A stretch of 64,000 bases of DNA from Symsagittifera roscoffensis (Eukaryota > Xenacoelomorpha > Acoela > Convolutidae). Both the position numbers and the translations under genes were made by a program. Shown here piece after piece: positions 1 to 12,325 of the stretch. Location of the stretch: NCBI RefSeq assembly GCF_963678635.1, contig NC_087067.1:12872844-12936843 (forward strand), given 5' to 3'. Position 1 is the first letter of the stretch. Each line of letters starts with the position of its first letter. Below the pieces are notes generated by a model. That model ran no database searches, had not been told where the DNA came from, and worked only from the letters and a program-made list of their open reading frames with translations.

Positions 1-8
1 ATCTCTAC

Positions 9-86
9 CTTGTCGAAAAGGGAGAACGCTTCTCTGAATTCCCCGATTTCTTCTTCTGTAAACTGATGCTGATCTTCACTAGCCAT
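9..86 (-). CDS. First coding exon of a calmodulin-like EF-hand protein (5' part only)
   Basis: Reading the minus strand from the ATG at 86 gives 26 residues: MASEDQHQF, then TEEEIGEFREAFSLFDK. The second part closely matches the start of calmodulin (TEEQIAEFKEAFSLFDK). It corresponds to the first helix of EF-hand 1 and the first two residues of its calcium loop. A plausible donor, AAG|GTAGAG, follows at position 8, so the intron cuts the first calcium-binding loop just after Asp-Lys. The rest of the gene lies outside the window to the left. A pyrimidine-rich stretch ending in CTCTAG sits directly before the ATG, so an upstream intron ending at the start codon is also possible. The longer N-terminus (nine residues before TEEE) suggests a calmodulin-like paralogue rather than conventional calmodulin. 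The family is known for calcium sensing; the specific role here is unknown. Confidence 0.75.
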
Positions 87-1600
87 TCTAGAGACAGAAA
101 CAAACTAGATAAACAGAAAACAAGCAAGCCAATGGCGCGCTTAGGAAATGTTTAGGTTGATTTTTACAAAAAAAAACATCAATAGTTTTTGTCGACCTAT
201 TTTTTGGACTGACCACATTAGGTTTTCCGAGCTTTCATAAAATATTATAATGACCTTGTTTTGCTCAAAAGTTTTTCGCAACAAATTTTGTAAAAAAAAA
301 GCCCTAAAATGCCGTTTTGAAAGGTTTTGCGACGAACACATTGCGTTTTTACGGCGTGCGCTTCCTCCTCAATTTTTGTGTATATTGGAGCCCCAGAAGC
401 CAAGCTAAAGTTTTGAGTGTTGTAGAGCCAAAATCGGATGTTGTAAAATAGTATTAAGGGCTACCTTTTTCGAAAGGTATTGAGTGCCGTTTTCGAAAGG
501 CGGGCGCTCCCCTTTAAATGAAGTGTATTTTGGCGTAAAGAAACCTTTTGTTAAACTTTAGGGTAAAAAAAAACTGCGATCATAGAATAAAACCAAAAGG
601 AAACAAAGATAGGCGGTTGCTGAGCAAGTAGCGCAGAACGTTCCGACCACATTCTCTGATTTTTTTTTCAAGTTAGTGTCTTTTCTTGTACGTCGTGTGA
701 TGATAGAGCTATACAAACGCGTATAAATTTACTGATTTAAGCATAAATGATTACAATTGTATTAAAAAATTTAAGTAAACGAAAAATATTTAAAAAAGGT
801 TTTCAAAAAAATTTTGAAGTTTTCTTTTTCAAGTTTTTGCGCAAAAGATTTCAAATATTTTCGAAAGTTTTTTTTGCCAGCGAAACGCTATATAAAGCAT
901 CCATAACTATATTTTTTTTAAAAAAAATATATGTTTTTAACTGAAATTGGTAATTAGCATACAACGAAAGTTACTCGATCGCTTAACTCGCTCAAAAATA
1001 GACGAATCAAAAATTTCGGTTTTTCTCAAACGGAATTTTTATTGAGAATTTTTCTACTTTCGTTCAAATCACAATTGAAAGAGCTTGAACATGATATACA
1101 ATTCAGCCCAGTTCAAAGATTATTTGTGACACCTGATTTGGAAAACAATCTTTAAAATAAAAATAAAGAAAAGAAACTAAAACACACCGGTCGGAACAAA
1201 ATTAACAATTAGATTTTGGCTATTGACAAGCCGAATAAATTGAAATCCATTAGCAGTCGGGTCCTTCGCGTGGAAAATTTTCTTTAGGATCATTTTCAAA
1301 GCAACTAGTTGACACAACCAGATTCAGAAGCAGCACCTAGCCCTATAAAAATCTGTAAGGCAGGAAAGAAACAGAAAAACCAGAGACTCTTTCTTTAAAA
1401 AAAAGCCATTCAAACCACTCATAATTAGTTTTTTTGTCTGATCACTGAAAATTCGAAGCAACTTTGTCTTAGGTTGAATGATTACTTTTTAAAGCAAATT
1501 TAGTATGTTTTTTGCTCAAAATTAAGTACCACAAATAACTATCGAAACGGGTTGAGTACTGTAATACCTTAAGGCCTCTTGAATGGTTTTTTTAATGACT
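87..1600. other. AT-rich non-coding sequence upstream of the calmodulin-like gene
   Basis: No coding sequence could be supported. There are many A and T runs. A short local duplication of TTTTCGAAAGG near 467-502 precedes a GGCGGGCGCTCCCC stretch that resembles the GC-rich part of the dispersed repeat seen at 33.4, 34.8, 36.2 and 50.6 kb. The promoter of the minus-strand calmodulin-like gene should lie near the left of this stretch, but no core promoter motif was convincing. Confidence 0.5.
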
Positions 1601-4600
1601 GATAAAGTTTTCAAAAACATCTGCTAGTTGTGATAAGAACCGGTTTAAATTTTTTTAACCTTTTCTCTAATTTTGAGCGGACAAAGCGAGCAAATAAAGC
1701 AAATAGAAGGATAAGTTTTTATTCAAGTCGTGAAAATTTAGTATTACCCCAGTAAAATTATTTTTTCAAAATTTTTTTGTGATATGGAACTTAAAAAATC
1801 ATAAAAATGTTTCCAGAAACATGAAAAAAAAACATTTTTTTCTTAAATTTAATTGCCATTCTTTTTTTCCAACAAAAACTGTTGACGAGTATGCTTTTAT
1901 TCTAACTTTTCCATTAGATCCTCTTCTCACAACAAAAATTAGCACAATTTTGAAACAAAAAACACTTTTTTTTTAATCTAGTTTTACTCTTTTGGTCGCA
2001 ATCGACTATCCTTATTAATATATGAACTTAGTTTTTTTTAATTTAACTGAAACCGAACTACTGTTTGACATTTTTTGAACAACAATTTTTTTTTCGAGAT
2101 TGAGAAACAACCTTTTGCACAACCAGACGAATAGTAGCTTGAGAATCTGATCGCATGTATCATTCACAAAAAAGCAAACTTTTTTGAAAAAAAATCCGTT
2201 TTCATTTTCAAATTTAAATTGTTGACTTGCTAATGAAAATATGTTTTGCTCTTCACTAGCAAAAACATTCAATCTAATGTTTCCCGAAAAATTTTAAAAC
2301 TGTTAAAACTGAGTTTTTTGTTTTATAAAACTAAAACAATGGTGAAATTTTGAATTGTTCCATTTTCTTATCCGTGGTTCGATAAAAAAATTATATAAAA
2401 AATCTGGATTTTGAAAATGATTTTTTTTGCATAAAATAAAAATCAATTTTTTGATATAAAAAAGCTCTCATCTAGAAAAAAATTAAATTACCTGAAAACC
2501 TTAATTAGAGATTTTCAGAAAAAGGTTTTTTTTATGGAAGGAAAACTTTTTAAAGAAGTTTACCACATTGAAAATCTATAACAAAAATATAGTGTTCGTA
2601 TTTTTTGAGGACCAGATGTCCCTTTTACAACAAACTACGGCAAAGATATTAAAAATGACCTAAGTTTGTCCTAAAAAAACTGGTAATTTTTAGTTTTTGT
2701 GAAAAATTGCTTCTGACAAACTTTTTTTTCATTTGATATTTATGATGCGCTTTTTTAAATCTGAGTTGTATAATGGTTTTTTGATAATCAGGAAGCTTCA
2801 AATGGTGTCACAAAAGCAATGTTTTTTCAAAAAACTTTAAAATAGTTTTTCAAAAATTAGTTTGAAAATTGACTAAGCCTTTTTCATAGAAACCAACTTT
2901 GAAGTTGCATGATACGCAAGTTTATTGGATGAAGATCAGCTCAAATTTTTTTGTGACTTGGATTTGTCTTAGCATCCGTAAATAACTGAAAACATTTTAC
3001 ATGACATCAATCAGCAATGGGTTTGACGTGAGAATCATTTCTCAGGCTTTTTCATGACTCTTGCCAAAAACTGAAGTTTCGCGCTAAAAAATATTCAAAA
3101 ATTTTGAAAATTTATTTCCATTTGAGATTAATAAGTGTTATTTAAGTGTGTTTTTAGAAAAAAATTCAATAAAACGCTTATATGTGTTTTGTCAATCAGC
3201 CCGGAGGTCTAACTCGAAAGTGAATTGTATAGGTTTACTGTTTTTCTATTGTTTTAACGATAACTGTGGTCAAATATGCTTAATTCACAGGCTTTTGTTG
3301 AGATCTTCTCACCACAACACAAACAAAAATTACACAATTTGAAAATAAATGAGTGTGCGCCAAAAAATGCATTTTTTTGTATGGAAACATTCCAAAATCG
3401 GCCCAAAACGGCTGCTTTGGCTCACTTTTTCAGGTTTGCCTGCAGAGCATTTTTTTCTCCAATTTTTTTTCTTAAGTGTTCTGGCGTTTCAGGAGAGCTC
3501 GAAAAATCATTTTGGTTGAGCTAGAAAAAAAACGACACACTTTTCAAATTTTATAGAACACATCCGCAGGGAAAATCTCAGATTGGTCCCTGGTAATGAA
3601 AACTGAGGGATGGGGTCGGTTGTCACTTAGTTTTTTTTTCATCGTGCAAAATAGATTGAAGCGAACACTCACCTTTTGTTCCAGTTTGGTGATATGAATT
3701 GAATAGGAGAACAATAAAATTGTCATAAATAACAATTAAGAAATTTTTTAGCCGTGAACACAGTTTTTAACAGCTGAGCAATTACGGTCAAAATAAAAGG
3801 AGCAGCGGCACGCCTATTCTGCCTAGAAAAAGTTCAAGAAAATCCAAAAAACTGAAATATCAATTAGTTATTTGGTTGAAATTCAAAATCGAATAATTTA
3901 AAGTAATTTTTATCAGATATTCGATTGTTAGTTAACAAAATAGAGACATAATGGGTGAAAAATTTTCTAATCAAATCTGGTTTCCAAGCAAAACAGCCGA
4001 AAGTACGTTTTTATAAGCCATCAAACTAAACTCTAATCTGCTTGTTTTCAGAGCGATCGAATTAAAAACAAAAACAGGCCATAACTTATGTTAGACTAAA
4101 CTGCAGGGTGTTTATTTTGAATGGCAGTTGCAAAATCAATTCGACCGAAATTCGGGTCCTATTTTGAAAGATACCGAAACGTTTGATTAAGCGTTTGTTT
4201 TGTGGGATACATGTAGTGTCAAAAAGGTATTTGTGGTGTTCCTATTAACATAGAATATGTGAGGTCTGATTTGCAGATATTTGTCATTCTGCTTCCACAT
4301 TTCCGAGTTTAATTGTTTGCGTTGACTGCCACTAAAATGGGTTTTTGAGTGCCCATAAACCGGGATTTGGGATCGAAGCCTGGCAGGATTCGGAAAAGCC
4401 TTTCAACTTCGCACCAATCCTAATTTCATCCAATGCCTAAAATATTCTCATTGACTTTTGCCCAAACGTTGATTCGAATTTCTGTTGGATAAAATTATGT
4501 TATTTTATTTTGCGCCTCAAATTTTGTGAAAAATAGAATTTGACGACTATAAAAACTTTTATTTTAGGCGTCAAGGGAGCCATAATGGTTTCCATCTGTT

Positions 4601-4804
4601 AGTCGATCGCTCTGAAATTAATTAAAACTTTAAACCGACTGAAATATATTTTTTTTTCATTAAATGTGTTTAAGTAATACAGTAGCTCCATAAAAAACAG
4701 CAAAAAAATCAGCAAGCTTCGTAAAAGCTCAAAATGAGAACAAGATAACAAGATAAGATAACCTCACAACAACTTTAATAAACTCAAATTAAAAAACTGA
4801 CTTG

Positions 4805-4935
4805 GGAGCCTGATAATTTAGAGACGAATGTCTCAAAAGCCGGATGACCTAAAAGCCGAATGAGTTAGGAGCCGAACGAATTAAGAGCCGAATGATTTTA
4901 GAACGAATCACTTATGAGCCGAATGATTTAACTAT
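4805..4935 (+). repeat. Minisatellite, about 17-bp unit, in tandem unit 1
   Basis: Roughly seven imperfect copies of a motif close to GAGCCGAATGATTTA follow each other. Variants include GAGCCTGATAATTTA, AAGCCGGATGACCTA, GAGCCGAACGAATTA and GAGCCGAATGATTTT. The array ends at the sequence GAACCGCTACCCCGGG. Confidence 0.75.
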
Positions 4936-6536
4936 TTATGGAGAACCGCTACCCCGGGTTGACAAAAAACACTGGTCATATAATTTCACACTTGTGAAAC
5001 TAGTATTTCAAACGTCCCGAAAATTGTCTGATTACCCAACGACTAGCACTTTTTCACAGTGTGAAATTGTGGGACTAGCATTTTCTCCTTATTTGAAAAC
5101 TATTTAACTTTTTGAGCTTTGATTTAAGTTTTTGTGTTCATTTCTAAACAATAACCAATGACTTCCTCAAATGAACCGGGTTTGTTCTCTGGTTTTTTAT
5201 CGACTTTTTGGTTTGATAAAGTTGCCTCACCCTCAAAAGTTTTGGATCATAGGCCTTTTGATTCAGAAGCTGAAACCTTAGAGACTTCATCATAACAAGA
5301 TTAAATTTATCTGCAAGTTTCATGAACTAATTTTTGAACAGTCCATTGAATACAGAAGTTCTGTAGATAACAAAAATTATCGGTCTACCTGAAAATGCTA
5401 AGTTTTCAAATTCAAAACAAGAAAGAATAAAAACTCACCTTTGAATCCGTTTTAATGTGTCTTATAAACTGTTGTTGATTATTAAGTTAAGCAATGAAAA
5501 TCACGGCAGTAGTACCTCTAGAACAGTCAAAACAAGTATTTTTACTTCTATAGTAAGATTAAAATTTTTTCTCTTCGTTGTAGCGTAAAAAGACTGTCGT
5601 GATCAAATTTTTGTTTTGTACGTTTTTTCTCTGTTGGTCGGTGAAACTGATCTCGTAATGACTCAATTACGACTTTAAAGTAGTAAAAACCACTCGTAAC
5701 GACAGACAATGACGCAAGCATTTGGCGTTTTCTGATCTACTGGGATGTAATTTTTGCTTAGCTTTGCCAGTTTTCGAGTAAATGATACTTTTATCTCATC
5801 TCTTTGTACAACATATGAAAATTCAAAAGATTTACCATAGAACTTTATGGTGCTTATGTTGTGTTTTTCTAGTTTTCTAGTAATTAATCATCAAATTGCT
5901 AAATTAATGGCAAAATTCAGACAATTCCGACTACCTTAGTGGCGGATTCTGAGAGATCCCTTGTCACCATCCCCTCTCAGGGATTAAAACCCAAATGGTC
6001 CCCCTGTGGTACTGTTTTAAGACATCTATTTTTGTTCAACGAATCCTAAAAACTGTCTAAAATGCATCTTGCACGTCCGTAGGCACCAAATTCGAGGAGT
6101 GAGCACGCACTTTGTCAAAAAATATTACAAAAAATGTTCAAAAATGACCTTTTTTGTTTTTTTTCTCTCTCATAAACTTGCATGCGTTGCAAATTTTTTG
6201 TGTTATGGGAGAGTGACTACTCAATAAGATTGTGAGACAGTTTTTAATTTAATAAATGATGAAAAAAAAATCGAAAAAACAAAACTTGAAATGTCTCAAA
6301 ATCCGCCCGCTACACGCTATGAAATGTAAAAAGTGATACAATTTGCGTTTTGTAACGCGTCAACTAGACCAAATAGCTTGTCTCCTTTTAGTTAATATAA
6401 TTTCGGAGCCGGAAAAAGGGGTAAAGTTTACTTCATCAGTCGGAAAATGTCTTATTTTACACTAGCAGTGTAATTTTACGCTCCCAGTGCAAAATAAAAT
6501 ATTCTCGTACAAAATAATTATGGCAAGAATAGGTCG

Positions 6537-6668
6537 AAACGTAGAGTGGCAGCTACATTTGTCAGCTTTAAGTTTGCACAGAAAGTTGTTTTAATTTTTT
6601 GCGGACTCCAAAAGCAGCATGTTGCTCATTTCAAGGTTAAAGTCCTGAAGGTTTTGACTGCCCCTTAA
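6537..6668 (+). pseudogene. Short conserved reading frame, copy 1 (N-terminus frameshifted)
   Basis: The frame encodes KRRVAATFVSFKFAQ followed by a segment ending KVLKVLTAP and a stop. It is the same peptide as in copy 2 at 11904-12092, but an indel just upstream puts the likely start out of frame. The function is unrecognised. Because it lies within a recent duplication, its similarity to copy 2 alone does not show selection. The diverged third copy is the informative one. Confidence 0.35.
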
Positions 6669-9600
6669 ACTCGATGGAAATGTTTTAGATAAAAATTTTG
6701 AGCAAATTGGAGCATACACTCAAATTTTTATCCAATTAAATCATAGACTGAATTTCTGTTTTTTTTTTGTTTTCTCGGCTTAAAAAGATTATAATTATAT
6801 CATATCATCTCTGTGGCCGCATATTGCAGCGTTTGGCGTTTTTGCGCCGTTTTCCTAATCTGTTGCGTATTTTCGGGAAAACTGTTTTTAATTCATAAGT
6901 TTTGAAAAACATCTGCTAGTTGTGATCAGAACTGGTTTAAATTTTTTAATCCTTTTTATAATTTTGAGCGGACAAAGCGAGCAAATAAAGCAAATAGAAG
7001 GATAAGTTTTTATTCAAGTCGTGAAAATTTAGTGTTACCCCAGTAAAATTATTTTTTCAAAATTTTTTGTGATATGGAACTTAAAAAAATCATAAAAATG
7101 TTTCCAGAAACATGAAAAAAAAAAACATTTTTTTCTTAAATTTAATTGCCATTTTTTTTCAAAAAAAAACTGTTGACGAGTATGCTTTTTTTCTAACTTT
7201 TCCATTAGATCCTCTTATCACAACAAAAATTAGCACAATTTTGAAAAAAAAAAAATTTTTTTTTTAATTTAGTTTTACTCTTTTGGTCGCAATCGACTAT
7301 CCTTATTAATATATGAAGTTAGTTTTTTTAATTTCACTGAAAACGAACTACTGTTTGACATATTTTGAACAACAAACTTTTTTTTCGAGATCGAGAAACA
7401 ACCTTTTGCACAACCAGACGAATAGTAGCTTGAGAATCCGATCGCATGTATCATTCACAAAAAAAAACTTTTTTGAAAAAAAATCCGTTTTCATTTTCAA
7501 ATTTAAATTGTTGACTTGCTAATGAAAATATGTTTTGCTCTTCACTAGCAAAAACATTCAATCCATTGTTTCCCGAAAAATTTTAAAACTGTTAAAACTG
7601 AGTTTTTTGTTTTTTAAAACTAAAACGATGGTGAAATTTTGAATTGTTCCAATTTCTATTGTGATATGCGATCGTGGTTCGATAAAAAAATTATATAAAA
7701 AATCTGGATTTTGAAAATGATTTTTTTTGCATAAAATAAAAATCATTTTTTTGGTATAAAAAAGCTCTCATCTAGAAAAATGTTAAATTACCTGAAAACC
7801 TTAATTAGAGATTTTCAGAAAAAGGTTTTTTTTATGGAAGGAAAACTTTTTAAAGAAGTTTACCACATTGAAAATCTATAACAAGAATATAGTGTTCATA
7901 TTTTTTGAGAACCAGATGTCCCTTTTACAACAAACTACGACAAAGATATTAAAAATGACATAAATTTGTCCTAAAAAAACTGGTAATTTTTAGTTTTTAT
8001 GAAAAATTGCTTCTGACAATTTTTTTTCATTTGATATATATGATGCGCTTTTATAATCTGAGTTGTATAATGGTTTTTTGATAATTAGGAAGCTTCAAAT
8101 GGTGTCAAAAATACAATGTTTTTTCAAAAAACTTTAGAATATTTTTTCTAAAATGACTTTGAAATTTTTCTAAACCTTTTCCATAAAAACCAACTTTGAA
8201 GATGCATGATACGCTAGTTTATTGGATTAGGATCAGCTCAAGTTTTTTTGAGACTTGAATTTTTCTTGGCATCCGTAAGCAACTGAAAGCATTTTACATG
8301 ACATCAATCAGCAATGGGTTTGACGTGAGAATCAGTTCTCAGGCCTTTTCATGACTCTTGCCAAAAACTGAAGTTTCAACGCTAAAAAGATCCAAAAATT
8401 CGGAAAATTTATTTCCATTTGCGATTAATAATTGTTATTTAATTGTATTTTTAGAAATAAATTCAAAAAAACGCTTATATGTGTTTTGTCAATCAGCGCG
8501 GAGGTCTAACTGGAAAGTTAATTGTATAGGTTTACTGTTTTTCTATTGTTTTAACGACAATTGTGGTCAAATATGCTTAATTCACAAGCTTTTGTTGAGA
8601 TCTTCTCACCACAACACAAACAAAAATTACACAATTTGAAAAAAATGAGTGAGCGCCAAAAAATTCATTTTTTTTGAATGGAAAAATTCCAAAATCGGCC
8701 CACAACGGCTGCTTTGGCTCACTTTTTCAGTTTTGCCTGCAGGCCTTTTTTTTCTCCATTTTTTTTCTTAAGTGTTATGGCGTTTCAGGAGAGCTCAAAA
8801 AATCATTTTCGTTGAGCTAGAAAAAAAACGACACTTTTTTCAAACTTTATAGAACACATCCGCAGGGAAAATCTCAGATTGGTCCCTGGTAATGAAAACT
8901 GAGGGATGGGGTCGGTTGTCACTTAGTTTTTTTTCATCATTCAAAATAGATTGAAGCGAACACTCACCTTTTATTCCAGTTTGGTGATATGAATTGAATA
9001 GGAGAACAATAAAATTGTCATAAATAACAATTAGGAAAATTTTTAGCTGTGAACACAGTTTTTAACAGCTGAGCAATTACGGTCAAATTAAAAGGAGCAG
9101 CGGCACGCCTATTCTGCCTAGAAAAAGTTCAAGAAAAACCAAAAAATTGAAAAATCAATTAGTTACATGGTTGAAATTCAAAATCGAATAATTTAATGTA
9201 CATTTTAATCAGATATTCGATTGTTAGTTAACAAAATAGAGACATAATGGGTGAAAAATTTTCTTGTCAAATCTAGTTTCCAAGCAAAACAGCCAAAAGT
9301 ACGTTTTTATAAGCCATTAAACTAAACTCTAATCTGCTTGTTTTCAGAGCGATCGAATTAAAAACAAAAACAGGCCATAACTTATGTTAGACTAAACTGC
9401 AGGGTGTTTATTTTGAATGGCAGTTGCAAAATCAATTCGACCGAAATTCGGGTCCTATTTTGAAAGATACCGAAACGTTTGATTAAGCGTTTGTTTTGTG
9501 GGATACATGTAGTGACAAAAAGGTATTTGTAGTGTTCCGATTAACATAGAATATGTGAGGTCTGATTTGCAGATATTTGTCAGTCTGCTTCCACATTTCC

Positions 9601-10041
9601 GAGTTTAATTGTTTGCGTTGACTGCCACTAAAATGGGTTTTTGAGTGCCCATAAACCGGGATTTGGGATCGAAGCCTGGCAGGATGCGGGAAAGCCTTTC
9701 AACTTTGCGCCAATCCTAATTTCATCTAATGCCCAAAATAATCTCATTGACTTTTTCCCAAACGTTGATTCGAACTTTTGTTGGATTAAGTTATGTTATT
9801 TTATTTTGCGCCTCAAATTTTGTGAAAAATAGAAGTTGACGACTACAAAAACTTTTATTTTAGGCGCCAAGGGAGCCGTAATGGTTTCCATCTGTTGGTC
9901 GATCACTCTGAAATTAATTAAAACTTTAAACCGACTGAAATTTATATATTTTTTTCATAAAATGAATTTAAGCAATACAGTAGCTCCATAAAAACAGCAA
10001 AAAAATCAGCAAGCTTCGTAAAAGCTCAAAATGAGAACAAG

Positions 10042-10181
10042 CAGACGACAAACCCTTGTGGCTTATTGAAATTTTTCAGCAGAAAAAGAAATCACTATCT
10101 TTTTGAGACAGTCCCACTCTTTAACCGCACGTTATTTAACCCCCTATATTCACACCCCCTACTTTAAAAGCCCGCAACAAG
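10042..10181. repeat. Segment of about 140 bp present only in unit 2
   Basis: Alignment of the two large units shows extra sequence here. It starts CAGACGACAAACCC, ends AAGCCCGCAACAAG, and is flanked by AACAAG at 10036-10041 and 10176-10181. The flanks could be a 6-bp target duplication. They could equally be microhomology used in a deletion from unit 1. No terminal inverted repeats are evident. Confidence 0.6.
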
Positions 10182-10231
10182 ATATGATAACCTCACAACA
10201 ACTTTAATAACTCAAATTAAAAAACTGATTT

Positions 10232-10362
10232 GGGAGCCTGATAACTTAGAGACGAATGTCTCAAAAGCCGGATGACCTAAAAGCCGATTGAGTTAGGAGC
10301 CGAACGAATTAAAGCCGAATGATTTTAGAACGAATCACTTATGAGCCGAATGATTTAACTTT
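10232..10362 (+). repeat. Minisatellite, about 17-bp unit, in tandem unit 2
   Basis: This is the counterpart of the array at 4805-4935, with a few substitutions (for example AAGCCGATTGAGTTA). It was copied as part of the larger duplication. Confidence 0.75.
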
Positions 10363-11903
10363 TTATGGAGAACCGCTACCCCGGGTTGACAGAAAACACT
10401 GGTCATATAATTTCACACATGTGAAACTAGTATTTCAAACGTCCCGAAAATTGTCTGATTACCCAACGACTAGCACTTTTTCACAGTGTGAAATTGTGGG
10501 ACTAGCATTTTCTCCTTATTTGAAAACTATTTAATTTTTTGAGCTTTGATTTAAATTTTTGTATTCATTTCTAAAAAATAACCAATGACTTCCTCAAATG
10601 AACGGGGTTCGTTCTCTGGTTTTTTATTGACTTTTTGGTTTGATAAAGTTGCCTCACCCTCAAAAGTTTTGGATCATAGGCCTTTTGATTCAGAAGCTGA
10701 AACCTTAGAGACTTCATCATAACAAGAATAAATTTATCTGCAAGTTTCATGAACTAACTTTTTAACAATCCATTGAATATAGAAGTTCTGTAGATAACAA
10801 AAATTATCGGTCTACCTGAAAATGCTAAGTTATCAAATTCAAAACCAGACAGAATAAAAACTCACTTTTGAATCCGTTTTAATGTGTCTTATAAAGTGTT
10901 GTTGATTATTAAGTTAAGCAATGAAAATCACGGCAGTATTACCTCTAGAACAGTCAAAACAAGTTTTTTTACTTCTATAGTAAGATTAAAATTTTTTCTC
11001 TTCGTTGTAGCGTAAAAAGACTGTCGTGATCAAATTTTTGTTTTGTACTTTTTTTCTCTGTTGGTTGGTGAAACTGATCTCGTAATGACTCAATTACGAC
11101 TTTAAAGTAGCAAAAACCACTCGTAACCTCGGACAATGACGCAAGCATTTGGCGTTTTCTGATCTACTGGGATGTAATTTTTGCTTAGTTTTGCCAGTTT
11201 TTGAGTTAATGATGTTTTTATCTCATCTCTTTGTGCAACATATGAAAATTCATAAGATCTACCATAGAACTTTATGGTGCTTATGTGTTTTTTTTTAGTT
11301 TTCTAGTAATTAATCATCAAATTGCTAAATTAATGGCAAAGTTCAGCCAATTCCGACTATCTTAGTAGCGGATTCGGAGAGATCCCTTGTCATCATCTCC
11401 TCTTAGGGATTAAAACCTAAATGTTCCCCTGTTTTAAGACATCTATTTTTGTTCAACGAATCCTAAAAACTGTCTAAAATGCATCTTGCACGTCCGTACG
11501 CACCAAATTCGAGGAGTGAGCACGCACTTTGTCAAAAAATATTACAAAAAATGTTCAAAAATGACCTTTTTTGTTTTTTTTCTCTCTCATAAACTTGCAT
11601 GCGTTGCAAATTTTTTGTGTTATGGGAGAGTGACTACTCAATAAGATTGTGAGACAGTTTTTAATTTAAAAAATGATGGAAAAAACTCGAAAAAACAAAA
11701 ACTTGAAATGTCTCAAAGTCCGCCCGCTACACGCTATGAAATGTAAAAAGTGATGCAATTTGCGTTTTGTAACGCGTCAACTAGACCAAATAGCTTGTCT
11801 CCTTTTAGTTAATATAATTTCGGAGCCGGAAAAAAGGGTAAAGTTTACTTCATCAGTCGGAAAATGTCTTATTTTATACTAGCAGTGTAAATTTACGCTC
11901 CCA

Positions 11904-12092
11904 GTGCAAAATAAAATATTCTCGTACAAAATAATTATGGCAAAAATTAGTGATAGCTCGAAACGTAGAGTGGCAGCTACATTTGTCAGCTTTAAGTTTG
12001 CACAGAAAGTTGTTTTAATTTTTTGCGGACTCCAAAAGCAGCATGTTGCTCATTTCAAGGTTAAAGTCCTGAAGGTTTTGACTGCCCTTTAA
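11904..12092 (+). CDS. Short conserved reading frame, copy 2 (62 codons)
   Basis: This is an uninterrupted frame from ATG to TAA. The basic N-terminal stretch SSKRRVAATFVSFKFAQK leads into a hydrophobic middle (VVLIFCGL) and a C-terminus KVKVLKVLTAL. No domain is recognised. A related frame ends at 13145 with similar length and a C-terminus KVLNVLIAL, so the pattern RRV..TFV.F.F.Q, then VAH..KVL.VL.AL is shared. It could be the last exon or a remnant of a transposon protein, or an accidental open frame in a repeat. Confidence 0.3.
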   Translation: MQNKIFSYKIIMAKISDSSKRRVAATFVSFKFAQKVVLIFCGLQKQHVAHFKVKVLKVLTAL

Positions 12093-12325
12093 ACTCGATG
12101 AAAATGTTTTAGATAAAAAACTTGAGCAAATTGGAGCATACACTCAAATTTTTATCCAATTAAATCATAGACTGAATTTCTGTTTTTTTTTATTTTCTCG
12201 TTGTAAAAGGATTAGAATTATATCATTTCAGCTCTGTGGCCGCATATTGCAGCGTTTGGCGTTTTTGCGCCGTTTTTCTAATCTGTTGAGTATTTTCGGG
12301 AAAACTGTTTTTAATTCATAAGTTT

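Larger units (their letters stand above)
1605..6898 (+). repeat. Tandem duplication of about 5.3 kb, unit 1
   Basis: This stretch is repeated almost base for base in the next 5.4 kb. Shared landmarks occur in the same order, for example CATCTGCTAGTTGTGAT (1620 and 6910), GGTCCCTGGTAATGAAAAC (about 3585 and 8881), the block around 4320-4400 and 9610-9690, and CTCTGTGGCCGCATATTGCA (about 6810 and 12230). Short reading frames in both units, such as the 71-codon frame at 4892-5107, are shared because of the duplication and are not supported as genes. The unit contains a 17-bp minisatellite and pieces of the GC-rich dispersed repeat near 3470-3630 and 5935-6060. The boundary is placed where similarity to unit 2 begins, with a short AAGTTTT overlap at each junction. 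Confidence 0.9.
6899..12325 (+). repeat. Tandem duplication of about 5.4 kb, unit 2
   Basis: This is the second, directly oriented copy of the preceding unit. It differs by scattered substitutions and short indels, mostly in A/T runs, and by an extra segment of about 140 bp at 10042-10181. The visible level of divergence suggests an old duplication rather than an assembly duplicate. No gene longer than about 90 codons is seen in it, and the short frames it has (for example 8358-8639 and 10319-10534) have counterparts in unit 1. Confidence 0.9.

Noticed and set aside
3148-3524. Open frames at 3148-3524 and their counterparts at 8358-8639
   Set aside because: The similarity comes from the 5.3 kb duplication itself, and the peptides show no domain or independent conservation.
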